Shown: piece after piece, positions 45,740 to 56,927 of the stretch
Numbering within the stretch: position 1 is the first letter of the stretch
Layout: the number at the start of each line of letters is the position of its first letter
NCBI RefSeq assembly: GCF_020382885.2
Contig: NC_058506.1
Coordinates: 12,440,318 to 12,504,317, forward strand
Source: Scatophagus argus
Lineage: Eukaryota; Chordata; Actinopteri; Scatophagidae
DNA: 64,000 bases
Direction: 5' to 3'
Made by a program: the position numbers and the translations under genes
Notes under the pieces: model-generated
The model's database searches: none
What the model saw: only the letters and a program-made list of their open reading frames with translations
What the model was told of the DNA's origin: nothing

Positions 45740-48700
45740 GTGTGATTTATCATAGGAGACAGAATAACTAAATTGAAGTACGTCACTTTCATCTATAATA
45801 CTTACTAAAAACACTTAAATGAACACATTATACTTATGTAGCTTGTACCCTTAATTGCATATGTAGTAATTTAATAAACTCTTGAGGTTTAATTGTTTTC
45901 ATAAATCATTTCATTAGTTTAATTTAATTAGACACCATTATTTAATTTATTCACTTTGACTCTTGATAGAAAAACTTCTATCTTCCACTCTATCCATGTA
46001 AAAATGTTTTCAAATTTTTTCATTTCAGCCATTAATTGCTAACTTTTAGTGGTGTATTCTGACAGTTAATTCAATACATTTAGCTAATTATTTGTATTTT
46101 TTTAAAAATACTTTTTTGTCCTTTTAGCCTTATCATTTCTTTTGTTCTTTCTTTTTTATCCATAACTATTTCATCTCCTCTGTTCTTTTGCGAATTAGTT
46201 TTCATGCACTCATCATTGCAACAACACAGCAATTAATTGTTATAGTCGACTCAATATGTGGGTGTTCTTTCTGGCAACAGCATATATACCTCTTGGGGTA
46301 CAAGTACCCCTGGTTAGGAAACCCTGCAATGTAGCACAAATCTTTACTTTGAAAAGATTCACAATTTAGATTTTATTTGCAAAAATCCAAAAGTATTGTA
46401 AAAATAATCAATAATCTGATCAAAACTGATGGAATATCTTTAAAAGAAGCAATCAGTGCCTTTGAAGAAAGAAAAAGAAGAATGAAATGAATGCTCTCTA
46501 CAACATACATTTTATGGCTGTCCTATAACTTTCATGATTTAGGGGATCATGAGGAAGCTAAAGAAGACCAAAGCATCATCATTATGATGGGAATTTTTTT
46601 TTTTGATGTGAATAATGTTCAGATTTCATTTTAATTTAATTCAGATTTAATTAGATGTTTGTATGTGTGTGTGTGTTTTAATAACAAAATTAAATGAGAA
46701 TGAAATTATGTATGAATCTCCCACAAGGATCCTTGTGATCCTTGATTTGATCCTTATCATAAGATTTATTTGTTTGTATTTGGGGAAATATGGATTTGAT
46801 TTTGACTTTACTGACTGCACATGTTGAAATTAATAAAAAGAAAAGAAAATTAAATTCATGCAACCTTGAATATTAAAGTTCAACAGGAGTCTTGACTCAC
46901 ACCTGATAACAAACCAAATGAGTGTAAAAGCCATCAAGTTCATATTCACAGTTATAAGACAAACACATTCTGGGCCTCTGTGATTTGTCCTGCTATTCAA
47001 ACAACCCAAAGTGAAACAAAATGACCGTTCAGTCTAATTATCAGACTTCACTTTCCTCACTCAGTGGTCATTATGTCCATTATGTTCATTCTAAATCTGA
47101 CTCACTAGAAATATACCGCAGATCAGCAATATTTGGCTACATCCAATTTATTTCCATTTTCAAACTTGTAATTCTCTAGTTCCGAGATTCACCTGTCAAC
47201 AGCAGCAAAAACGATGCCAAAGTGCTGTGAAGGAAACCACTAGGTGTCACTCTTGTCACGCTTACATGCCAACTGACATGTTACAACTTCAATATCATCA
47301 GTCAGCAATAGAGACATGAAAAGCGAGAGCCTGCATGAAATAATGGCTGTTTCAGACCTGGAAATAAAGGAAGGATGTTAGGATCTGTCTTTTGTTATCC
47401 TTCATGATGTCTTACAATAAATGAAATAACTCAAATGTAGCTGTAAATCTCCTGTATGTACATAATCCCTTTCATTTTGCTCACCTAAGTGGACTAAAGA
47501 TGCCCTATTTTTTCAAATCCTACAAAGGAACCATTGAAGACTCTGTGTTTAACCAAAACCAACTTCATTAAGTTGTCAGCACACCCATGGTAGAATTCAG
47601 TCGTCTGATAACTGGTTAGGAGCTGTCTCCACACAATGTCATGGTCCTTAATACATGAAAAATGTCATTTTTTGAGCAGAATATGAGTTGCCAAAGTGCA
47701 ATTAATATTTGAAATTATGATGACAACCTGTTCATGTTGATTAAAGTGAATCATAAAAAAAAAGGACGAGCCTCCTTTTTTTGATTTTTGGCTCCCAACA
47801 CTGTTGACGCTGACACAATGTGACACATTTTGACACTGTTCCTCACATGTCTCACGCCTCAAAGTTATTGTATTTGATTTTCCGGCTCTGGATTTTCCAA
47901 AGTTCCCACCTCCTGTCTCCTGTTTGTACAGAATGGGGTTGCTTTTTTGCGTACATGTATGTGCGTAAAACCTATTTTTCTTAGACTCGCCCCATCTCTG
48001 TGAGAGACCTGAAATTCAAGGAAAGCTTGTGAGCATGCAAAACGGTGTGTCTCATGGATGATGAATGGACATCAGAAATCCTGGCAGGGATCCCATCAGA
48101 TTGCATGCTTACTTACTGGACCGTTAGTGTGGAAACAGAGAAGCGTGTAACCAATGGCTGCCACCACAAAAGATAAATGAGATGCCAGCGATGCAACACT
48201 CAAATGAAAATGCCACATAAAAATCCGATTAGACTTACTCATGATGCATCAGGGGTATATTTATCAGCTCAGCTTTAAATTGGGTTTATTTGTTTTTGCG
48301 TTGTTTCATATGGACTTTAATTCTATTGGACACACAGGAGGATAACAAACCTCATTGAGAGAAACACGACTTGGATGTGCTTGTTTAAAGCTGGTTCTGT
48401 GTGAAGGCAAAAACATGTCACCTCGCAGATCTCCTCACACTTATGAGAAATAAAATCTTGTTGCTTTAGAACATTGCTGAAGTAGAGACATGCCAGTAAA
48501 AGTGTGTGCAATTTCCTTTTTTTTCCCTTTCCTAAAATTTATACATGGCACGTCAGTTTGAATTGGCTTCACTCATGGAAACCCAAATGACGTCTGATCA
48601 TAATATGCAGTTATTTTATTTCCACCCTCAAGTCTTGAGAACCGTGACTCCAGCTTGATTGTAAGGTAATGTTGACACTCAGTTTGGACTAAGTTTCTCA

Positions 48701-50050
48701 GAGCTGGATCTTACATGAGGGATCATCCGAGGCAGGGCTTGCTTGGCACCAAGAATGAGGTTTCTGGTTAAATTAGAGATAGAGGTGTGGTGAGCAGTGA
48801 CGGTTTTCCCAGGGGTGAGGAACTCAAGGGGGGGGGGGGGACGGTTGTAGTGGTGGCTTGTGTGTGTGTCTCTGGCGTGCATGGGGTCTCTGAGGATTAA
48901 AGGGGAGTTTGACAGAGTATGGTTGAACATGGAGGCAGGGGGATCTTTGGTTTCTGTTTTCCAAACTAGCTGAATCAGCAGTACAATCATCTGTGCCACA
49001 CCACATCAGATCACCAATAGCTCGGTCTCTGATGTTGATCCAGTAAGTTCCTAACAGACCACTCTTTATCTCAACCTTCTGCTGCCCGGGAGCAGATAAT
49101 TCACTATAATATAAAAAAGCCCATTTGAGGTGGTTTGCGTGACTGAAGCTAAGAGGAGAAGAGAGGGGCTTCCCAGTCTGGAGTGATTTGATCATTTGAG
49201 GATCATTTGATCACACCGGCTTCCACTGTATATTTATTTTCATCCTCATTTTCCATGCAGTAAATAGGTTCAATAACACAGGGAATGAAGTACACTATAA
49301 AACCGACAGTTCAGATGAATGTGAGTTTATTTTGATATGCAAACAGATAATTTCCTTCCTTGCACTTTATTTATTCAGGAGACATTTTGATGATCACAAA
49401 AGCTGTTTTTGAGCTTTCTTTCTTTCTTTTTTGGTTTTGAGCTTTCCTTTTGCTGGTTGTTTTTACGCTCAGAAATGATATCTATGATAGATCTACTGTT
49501 TAAGAATTTTCAAGTGAGCAGCTTCACTGAAGGAGATGCAGCTGAAACATTTCCCTCAAAGGCAGTTAGGTAGTGCAGAGTATTATCAACACAACAACTT
49601 TATAAACTTTATGGTTGCATGTCCGCTTGTTTGCGCTCCTCATTTTGCAGTTTGCACCATCACTTGCATTGACCTTTTTCTGTGTATTTATTTGTGAGCA
49701 ATCTTACAAGCACACTTCACAATATGTTTACATTTAATGGAGCTACATTGTTTGTGGTTGTACAGTTTCAGGAACTACAGAAATCAGGACAAAAGGTTCC
49801 ACCACTGACACCATCTGGAGGTCGTTCAGCTTTTCGTTTTTCTTTCACCCGTTTCCTTCTGCAAAAGGTCACACTGCTGTGTTGGTCGTCTCCTGGCAGG
49901 ACTGTCACCTCACATGATGTGTGTTGGTTAAGGGTAACTTTTTTTCTTATGGTCTGATCACCCGATGCTCTCCGTGTGCCTGTGTTTTTACACATGTTTC
50001 TTCTGAGTGTGTGCGTGTGTGTGTGTGAGTGAGTGTGAGTGTGTTAAACT
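45740..50050. other. intergenic, no gene recognised
   Basis: AT-rich sequence without recognisable exons. Two overlapping minus-strand open frames at 48,679-49,195 are described separately. Short low-complexity stretches only. Confidence 0.5.
48679..49195 (-). other. two overlapping minus-strand ORFs of unknown origin
   Basis: One minus-strand frame of 123 codons (49,195-48,824) begins with a hydrophilic stretch containing GLLGTYWINIRDRAIGDLMW and runs into a homopolymer of 12 G (plus strand, 48,829-48,840). A second frame of 106 codons (48,999-48,679) covers the remainder with FLTPGKTVTAHHTSISNLT and ends just past the run. The switch point coincides with the G-run, which suggests one ancestral frame broken by slippage. 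No start context, splice sites or known domain supports a gene. It could be a decayed mobile-element protein or chance. Confidence 0.2.
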
Positions 50051-50054
50051 TTTT

Positions 50055-50354
50055 AATTTAAATTACCGTACTTGGTTAATCCCAAGCTGGGAAATTATTT
50101 CTCTGCATTTAACCCATCACTGATTGAAACACACACACATGCAACATGCAGTGAAACACACAGGAGCAGTGGGCTGCATCAAGCGCCTGGGGTTAAGTGC
50201 CTTGCTCAAGGGCACATCAGCCGGCTAATGGGGGGTGGGGACATTATCACTCCACCACACTCAAATTTTTCCTGCCTGTCCGGTGGGGGAATCGAACCAG
50301 CGACATTCCGATCACAAGCCACTTCTCCAACCTCTAGGCCACGGCTGCCCCCCT
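50055..50354 (-). mobile_element. tRNA-derived SINE
   Basis: On the minus strand the element starts with GGGGGGCAGCCGTGG. It carries a polymerase III A box TGGCCTAGAGG (50,341-50,331) and a B box GGTTCGATTCC (50,298-50,288), 43 bases apart from box start to box start. Its body includes GCCCTTGAGCAAGGCACT. The 3' part reads AATTTCCCAGCTTGGGATTA, resembling the AATTTCCCCATTGTGGGA tail of the common teleost SINE family. The body differs from the remembered consensus at several positions. Confidence 0.75.
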
Positions 50355-50359
50355 AAGCT

Positions 50360-53300
50360 GAATGTTTGTCAGAAGTCCAGGTGTGTTGTCCCTGAACTGT
50401 ACTGCCATTCCCTGCTGTGTTTTTTCTACAAAGGGTTATAATCTCTTATTAAACAGTCAAACAGTCTTCACTTCACTTTTTGGATTTTCAATCTTCCCCT
50501 CAATACCAGTGCATGGTTGTCCCTGTTCTTTGATTAAACCATTCACACCACATTTGAATACCTGTTTCTGGCCCATCGGGATCCCATGGGTTCATGTGGT
50601 TACCCACTCCCTCGACAGATGTCTTTTCCCAGTCTCAGCTGCCAATAATGTCAATTCCCAGATCAGTACTACTGCCTCCCTCCTCCACATCCTCCTTATT
50701 TTCTCTTCACTACTTCACTTAAGAGAATTGACTGGCTTTTTTATGACAAGTTTCTAATATAGATCCTTTACTGCTGTTATTGGCACACACTTCAACCGCA
50801 GACCTCTCCTCTCTTCTTTGCCATCTCCAACCATCCTCCTAACCATGCTTCAGATTCCAGATGTGGCTTTACACTCGAATGTTCACCCCACCCCCACCCT
50901 GCATATCTACTGTACGTGTCTCCTTCTCATACACTCAGTCACTCGAACCCCTGAGCCAGTGTCTTCATTCACTGAAGTGCTGTCACACTTGCAGGGATGT
51001 GCACGCACACACACACACACACGTGTACATGCACACACACACACACATTTGTGGATTTGTGCAAGATATTCTATATGAAATATTTCACAACTTTCATCAT
51101 CTCTATATATTTGCCCATATGTGACATGTCTGAGAGACACCAGTTCATCATCTTTGAATGTCAGCTCTTGAATATGATTATCAACTGTCACTTTAACATA
51201 CTGAAAGCTGCACCTTTATGGATACGCTAAGGGATCATGAAGGACTCAGATGCAATTAGTGGATTCAGGAGTAGATTACGTTTAGATAAAATGCAATAAA
51301 ACCATACACACAACCACTACTGACTGATAAGGTCATTATATTGCTGCTTGTTTGATTGCCATGAATGGATAACAGTAATCGTAATAGCTGCCACAGGTGA
51401 TGGAAAATAAATATGACACTATTGTTGAAGCTGTAATGTGTACAGTGCGCTACTTTTATTTTTATTATCGCACAACAAACCTACTTTTAAAGCTTGTTAT
51501 TGCTTTGCTCCACTTCATGTTTATAGGCTGTCATTTTCTAAGATCATGGTGAATTGTATTGATTGTCATCCCAGCCCTACTTAGGAGGACTGAGCTGAAG
51601 GTTGTTGCATTGTGGTGTCACCCTTCTGAGACCATGTTGATTACGATTTAGTGTGTGAAAGCTATGAATGTCATTTGTGGAGAGCAGCGTTCCTCTCTTT
51701 AGCCATGTCTGCTGCTGATGAGCTGGAGTCTTAAAGAGTGGCAACCCCCCGACACACACACACTGCTCAGGAACAGTAGCGACATAAAGGTCACTGTGAC
51801 AATCAATATGCTGCTCTTCTTTTGCCTGGTTCTGCTTCAGTGCCTCAGACTAGTCAGCCTCCAGCGTGGATTGGAGGAAGAAGAAGGCTTCACTAACAGT
51901 GATATATGGACTACATTCAGTGTCTATACTTTTAAAGGATTAAAGTGAGCATTACTGATTCTGCTGGCACTGGTGCTGTCTTCATTTTCCTTGTCATGAT
52001 TTCTTTGCAGTCGTCATCATCTTCTTCACAATGGAAGAATCCAGTTCTTCTTTTTTTTTGGTCTACAGTCTCAATTCTCTGGTCTCAATTTTCTCAGTGA
52101 AGGTTTTATTGTCTCTTTGGGTATATTAAAAGCAACATGTGTCTTAAGTGGGTTCACACTAATTGCATTTGGTTGGGGCGTGCTCTTAAACACACACAGA
52201 AGCATGCACACAAACTGACTAAGAAAGGTATCTCTGGTCAAATCATAAGCTGTCCTTTTTCATTCTAACATTATAGGAACCACAGAACCAGTAAACCTAC
52301 TGTTTAGCCACATTGGCAAACAGTATCCCGGCATGCTGTGGAATGATGTGTGAGCACACAGTCACATCTGTATTTATCAGATTTTCTGTGACCCAACCCA
52401 CGCCTCTGTTCGCTGCAATGAGCTCATTTTTACAGCCTGCAGTGGGCTACTTCTGGTTTTCACTAGTCCATTAATAGGTATTTTCATTTCACTTTGCATT
52501 AGCATGGTTTCTGCAGTAGTTAAAAGCATCAGGTTTCTGATTAGAGCTTTGGAGTAGAAATTTCCCACAAAAAGTTAATCATTATAGACATTAATGGCAT
52601 CTTCCTTTTCCACAAGTAGACTCATGCTTCCTTCTTCACAGTGATATGGAAAGAGAATAGTTGCTACATAAAACTGTGTATTATCTTTTCTGGAAGGCAT
52701 TGCTGTTGAGTTTTTCAAATGTATTTTTATGGCGCTTTGAGTATGACAAACAAAGTATCATCTAGTTCCATTATATTTGAGAGAAGCAGCCACCTCTACA
52801 GCTGATATCTCCAAAATTTGGCAATTCACATAAAAACAATTGATGCTGAGAGTATTTCTATGAGTGCTGTTTTCACCATAAGAACTCAGTTTTGTGTTAA
52901 AAGTTCCCTAAACAACAATTTCTGGCTGGAACCTTTCCTGTCACTGACTCTTTAAATATTTTTGTTTTGCTTTCATTTGTCTGAATTAGCAAATCCCTCG
53001 ATGTTCCACAGTTGAGTCAAATGATACATCTGCACCAGAGCTTTAATCAAGGCAGTTATTTGAGAAAGATTTGTATTTTGTCTATCAAGCCAGTGCAATG
53101 AACCCAAACATACGAGAGGAAGTTTCCATCACATTTGGTACAGGAGTAGATGAGATGGGTCAGGGTCAGGATCAAGGGGATATGGGGATGTTATGGTGAA
53201 TTTATTGTCCATTCAGTCCCAGAGGGCTTCTTCCTTCTCTCCTCTCTTCCTCTCCTACGTCCAGAGAAAACTTGCAGAATGAGACAACCGTAATGTCCTT

Positions 53301-56240
53301 GAGCCTTTCTTTGTTCTGACTGTCATCTCCAGTTGGGAAAGACCAGGACACAAACCTCCTGGAGTGTGTAAAGCCTTGCAATAGAAGCATACTCTTCCAA
53401 CCAGCAGGGAAAGTCTCTGGACACTGATGGTATCCTGAGGGCTGTTTTGCCGTTATTTCCTTTTCAGGGGTCTCTTCCTCCAGCTGTTCAGACTTATTTG
53501 TGTCTACCGGAACATTGCTGAACATCTGTCCCGTGTCTGTCAGTGATTGATGTCAGCCATGTGAGTGATATCTGCAATATCACAAGCACATATGAACATG
53601 AACATATGCATTTGTAGTACAGCGAACACATGTGCCCATATGCATCACTGCATATGCAGACAACCAGACATGCGCATGATAGCTTTATTGGCTGTCAGTT
53701 CCATGGTTCAGGCTCTTGTTTTGGCACATTTGCAATCTTTAGGGCCTCATTTCCTGGGAATCCGTATGTACTATCTGTATTCTAATTATTTGTATTGTTA
53801 CATTCGCCTAACAAAACTGTAACCTCAGCCCTCTAACCTCAAATAAGGTTGTTCAAGTTGCCTAATCCAAATCTGCCGCACAATTATTTTACTTGCTGAA
53901 ATGTAACCATAAGCTAACCTTTTCACTAACCTCTCACACAATACTGTCATAACTATTCTCAGTCTTCAGTCCCATATGGGGTGTGCTCAGGTCATGCAGT
54001 TCTGTGGGATCGTGTTAGAAATTTGGTGTTCATAAATTATGTTGATAATCTGATACAATGGCTCTATTGAAAATCCAAATCCTGTTGGACTTGGAAATGT
54101 TCCACTTGAAGGTAAGGATCATTACTAGAACGCCACACCCATAGTTCATTATAAAAATAAGGCTGTTGAAAATCATTGATTGAATGTGAGTCCTTTTTGG
54201 AATAATGAAACTGTCAGGTAAAGGTTTATCCCTCAATCTTGGAGGGATGACAACAAAATATATGACAAGTTGTCAGAAAAACAAAAGAAACAATCTCATT
54301 TAAAAGGTATTCAAAAATTGGTACAGTTTGATCTTCGGGCAGGCTGTTCAGCAAATAAAACCCATATGTCTCATGGTTTTGGCAGTAGTTGTTAAGCCAA
54401 ATACAAGATAACCTGAAAACATTATTCATCTGTTTTGAAGCCATAGCAATTGACCATAATGTAGGGGTATCCCTTCCTTTGAAACGTCAACATAGTCACC
54501 AGTCCAGTCAAGCTGTTATAGTGCTCCAGCTCAATGTATAGTACACGTGTATATATAGTGTTCAGTTTGTCTAAATGATGCCAAGCCAAACAGATGACAG
54601 CTCATGTTTCACTGACATGAAACCTCTCGTCAAACGCCAATCTATGTAAGTCTTCCAGCTCTAAGTATGGTCAGACAACGATTTTAAGAATACTCTTTAA
54701 GACCACAAAAACACACACATGCACAGCCTCACACACTCTGCAAACACTTACACCCTCTTTTGCAGCCTGCTTCCCTTGTTCTCATAGCCATTTAAAAGAC
54801 AATATATTACTTCTCCTTCCTTACAAGATGAAAAAAAAGGAGTTGAGGGTGCTTTTAACTTCTCTGCACCTGGAAATGTACAAACTCTGCCAAGATTTTT
54901 CCTGGATTTCAGCTGCTACATGCTAACTGCCACACTAGGGGGTGAAACCAGATGCTTTAAGCAGGACAATTGAATCCTTTTATTCCACAGCACTCACTGA
55001 TAAAATGGAAATGACCTTTCTGCGTAAAGCCAAGGACTTTAATCATAAACTAAACTAAATCCCAATAAATGCATGGGATCTGACCTTTTTTGGACAAAAT
55101 GCTACATATTTGAAATAAATCTTTTGGTGTTTCCTCCAATTATAGTGAAATATTTTGTCCTGAAAAGAAGCTGGCTACTTGACAGTTTTAGACTTTACAT
55201 GTGTTGCCATTTTAAAAAGTGAACTTATGCGACCCAAATTATCTGGCCTTGGAGTCCGTCATCTTACCAGTACCAGATGCAGTTTTTGAGATACCGCTTG
55301 CCTTGTGCTGACGTTGATGTTTAGCAGTGATACAGAGAGAGGTGGTTAACCTTCATTTGACCTTATTGATTACCCCTTTACCAGTCAGGCCTGCTTTTAT
55401 CTGATGATTAGAGTTGCTTTGCAGGCCTAAAACAGGAAACAGAGATGGGAAGTAAAACGTTGATATTTCAGCACATGTAAGGTGTGAGACACTTAAAAAA
55501 AAAAAGAAAAAAAAGAAAAAAAAACTTTTGCTCTCTTGGTTTCCATGTGAAACACTGACCAGTGATTTTAATCTTTAGATCTCTTTATCATGCCAAACTC
55601 TACAAGGAAAAACCAGTTAAACTGAGAAAGAAAGAAAAGAAAAGCATTTCACACCATTTGGTTTTTCCATTCCTTCTGCTTCACAATGGTTGCAGTTCCC
55701 CAAATGAACATTTCTAGAAAATAATAAAAAAAAAAAATAAAAAAAAATCAAGAACTTTTTGAAGCCAAGAACCTCCTGGTCTCCGAGCCAGACTTACAGA
55801 GGAACTAAAATGCAATTGTTCTGTGAAATTTATGGACAATATGTCATCAACAGCCATATTGAAATATTTCCTTCCACTTAGTGACTGTCTGGGTGACCTC
55901 TCTCACTGGACTCAATCAGCATTGACTAATAAATGCCAAACATCTGTGGTGATGTTTTAAGCAAATTTGTGTTTCTTTTAAAAAATAAAATATTCCACAT
56001 TTTCTAAAATATGTTTATGAGCTTTCTTGCCTAAAGCGAGATAATATGATACCACTCTCATATTGTCCTTTAAATATGAGTCAGGAGATGGTTAGCTTAG
56101 CTTAGCATAAATGAAACAGTGGAAACCGCTAGCTTGGCTCTGTCTCAAGGTAAAAAAAAACTACCAGCACCCCTAAAACTCACTGACAAATATCTGTGTT
56201 TTTCAGGATAGTTGTTTCACCATTTCCTAGCTCAACTAAG
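50360..56240. other. intergenic, no gene recognised
   Basis: No exon with convincing splice sites and protein similarity. Contains a (CA)n tract at 51,006-51,046 and an A-rich run at 55,495-55,524. Open frames such as 53,202-53,525 (minus, 107 codons) lack recognisable content. Confidence 0.5.
51006..51046. repeat. interrupted (CA)n microsatellite
   Basis: Two CA tracts separated by GTGTACATG. Confidence 0.95.
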
Positions 56241-56243
56241 CTA

Positions 56244-56925
56244 CACTTTATAGCCAAAAGTATTGGGCCACCTAAACATTACACCAACAGGAACTTTAAT
56301 GACATTGCATTCTAAATACACAGACATCTTTGCAGCTTTAATAGCTTCCACTCTTCTGGGAAGGCTTTCCACAAGATTTTGGAGTTTTTTTGTGGGAACA
56401 GTTGTTCGAATTCATGCAGTAGAGCATTTGTGAAGTCAGGCACTGATGTTGGACGAAAAGGCCTGGCTTACAATTTCTCTTCCAGTTCATGTCAAAGGGA
56501 TTGGATGGGGTTGAGGTCAGGGCTCTGTGTGGGCCAGTCAAGATCTTCCACACCAAATTCATGCAGCCATGTCTTTATGGGCCTTGTTTTGTCACACTGG
56601 AGGGTACGGTGGTATAGTGGTTAGTACTGTCACCTTCTTCCATGCAGAGTGCATGGGTTTTCTCCATGTGCTATAGCACCCCCACAGCCTTGCACAGTTA
56701 AAGAGGTATAGAAAATGGATGGGTGGATGAAATAGAAAGGGGCCCTCTCCAAATTGTTGCCAAAAAGTTGGAAGCATAGCATTGTCCAAAATGTCTTGGT
56801 ATGTATTAAAATGTCTTGGTATGTATGAATTAAGATTTGCCTTCACTGGATGTAAGTGGCTTAGCTCAACCCCTTAAAAACAGCCCCATGAAGAGGTTTG
56901 TCTGAATACTTATGTTCATGTAGTG
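56244..56925 (-). mobile_element. degenerate Tc1/mariner element, non-autonomous
   Basis: Imperfect inverted ends lie at 56,244 (CACTTTATAGCCAAAAGTAT) and 56,925 (minus strand CACTACATGAACATAAGTAT). Each is flanked by a TA dinucleotide (56,242-56,243 and 56,926-56,927), the target site of Tc1 elements. Minus-strand translation of 56,340-56,560 matches the C-terminus of Tc1 transposase in outline (LTGPHRALTSTPSNPFDMNW corresponds to the DWPAQSPDLNPIEHLWDEL region). Stops, frame changes and loss of the N-terminal half show that it is inactive. A SINE is nested at about 56,601-56,731. Confidence 0.8.
56601..56731 (+). mobile_element. truncated tRNA-derived SINE nested in the Tc1 element
   Basis: GGTACGGTGGTATAGTGGTTAG followed by TACTGTCACCTTC is the head of the abundant teleost SINE that begins GGCACGGTGGTGTAGTGGTTAGCACTGTCGCC. 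The copy ends with GAAAATGGATGGGTGGATGA, the usual 3' terminus of that family, at about 131 bases. The middle, including the B box, is missing. Tc1 sequence resumes directly on both sides. Confidence 0.7.
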
Positions 56926-56927
56926 TA

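Noticed and set aside
46280..46325. GGGGTACAAGTACCCCTGG near 46.3 kb as a possible repeat remnant
   Set aside because: Vaguely like the end of a common fish repeat and partly palindromic, but too short and diverged to assign.
53202..53525. 107-codon minus-strand open frame in the gene-poor right part
   Set aside because: Hydrophilic sequence without domain or splice support; not enough to call a gene.
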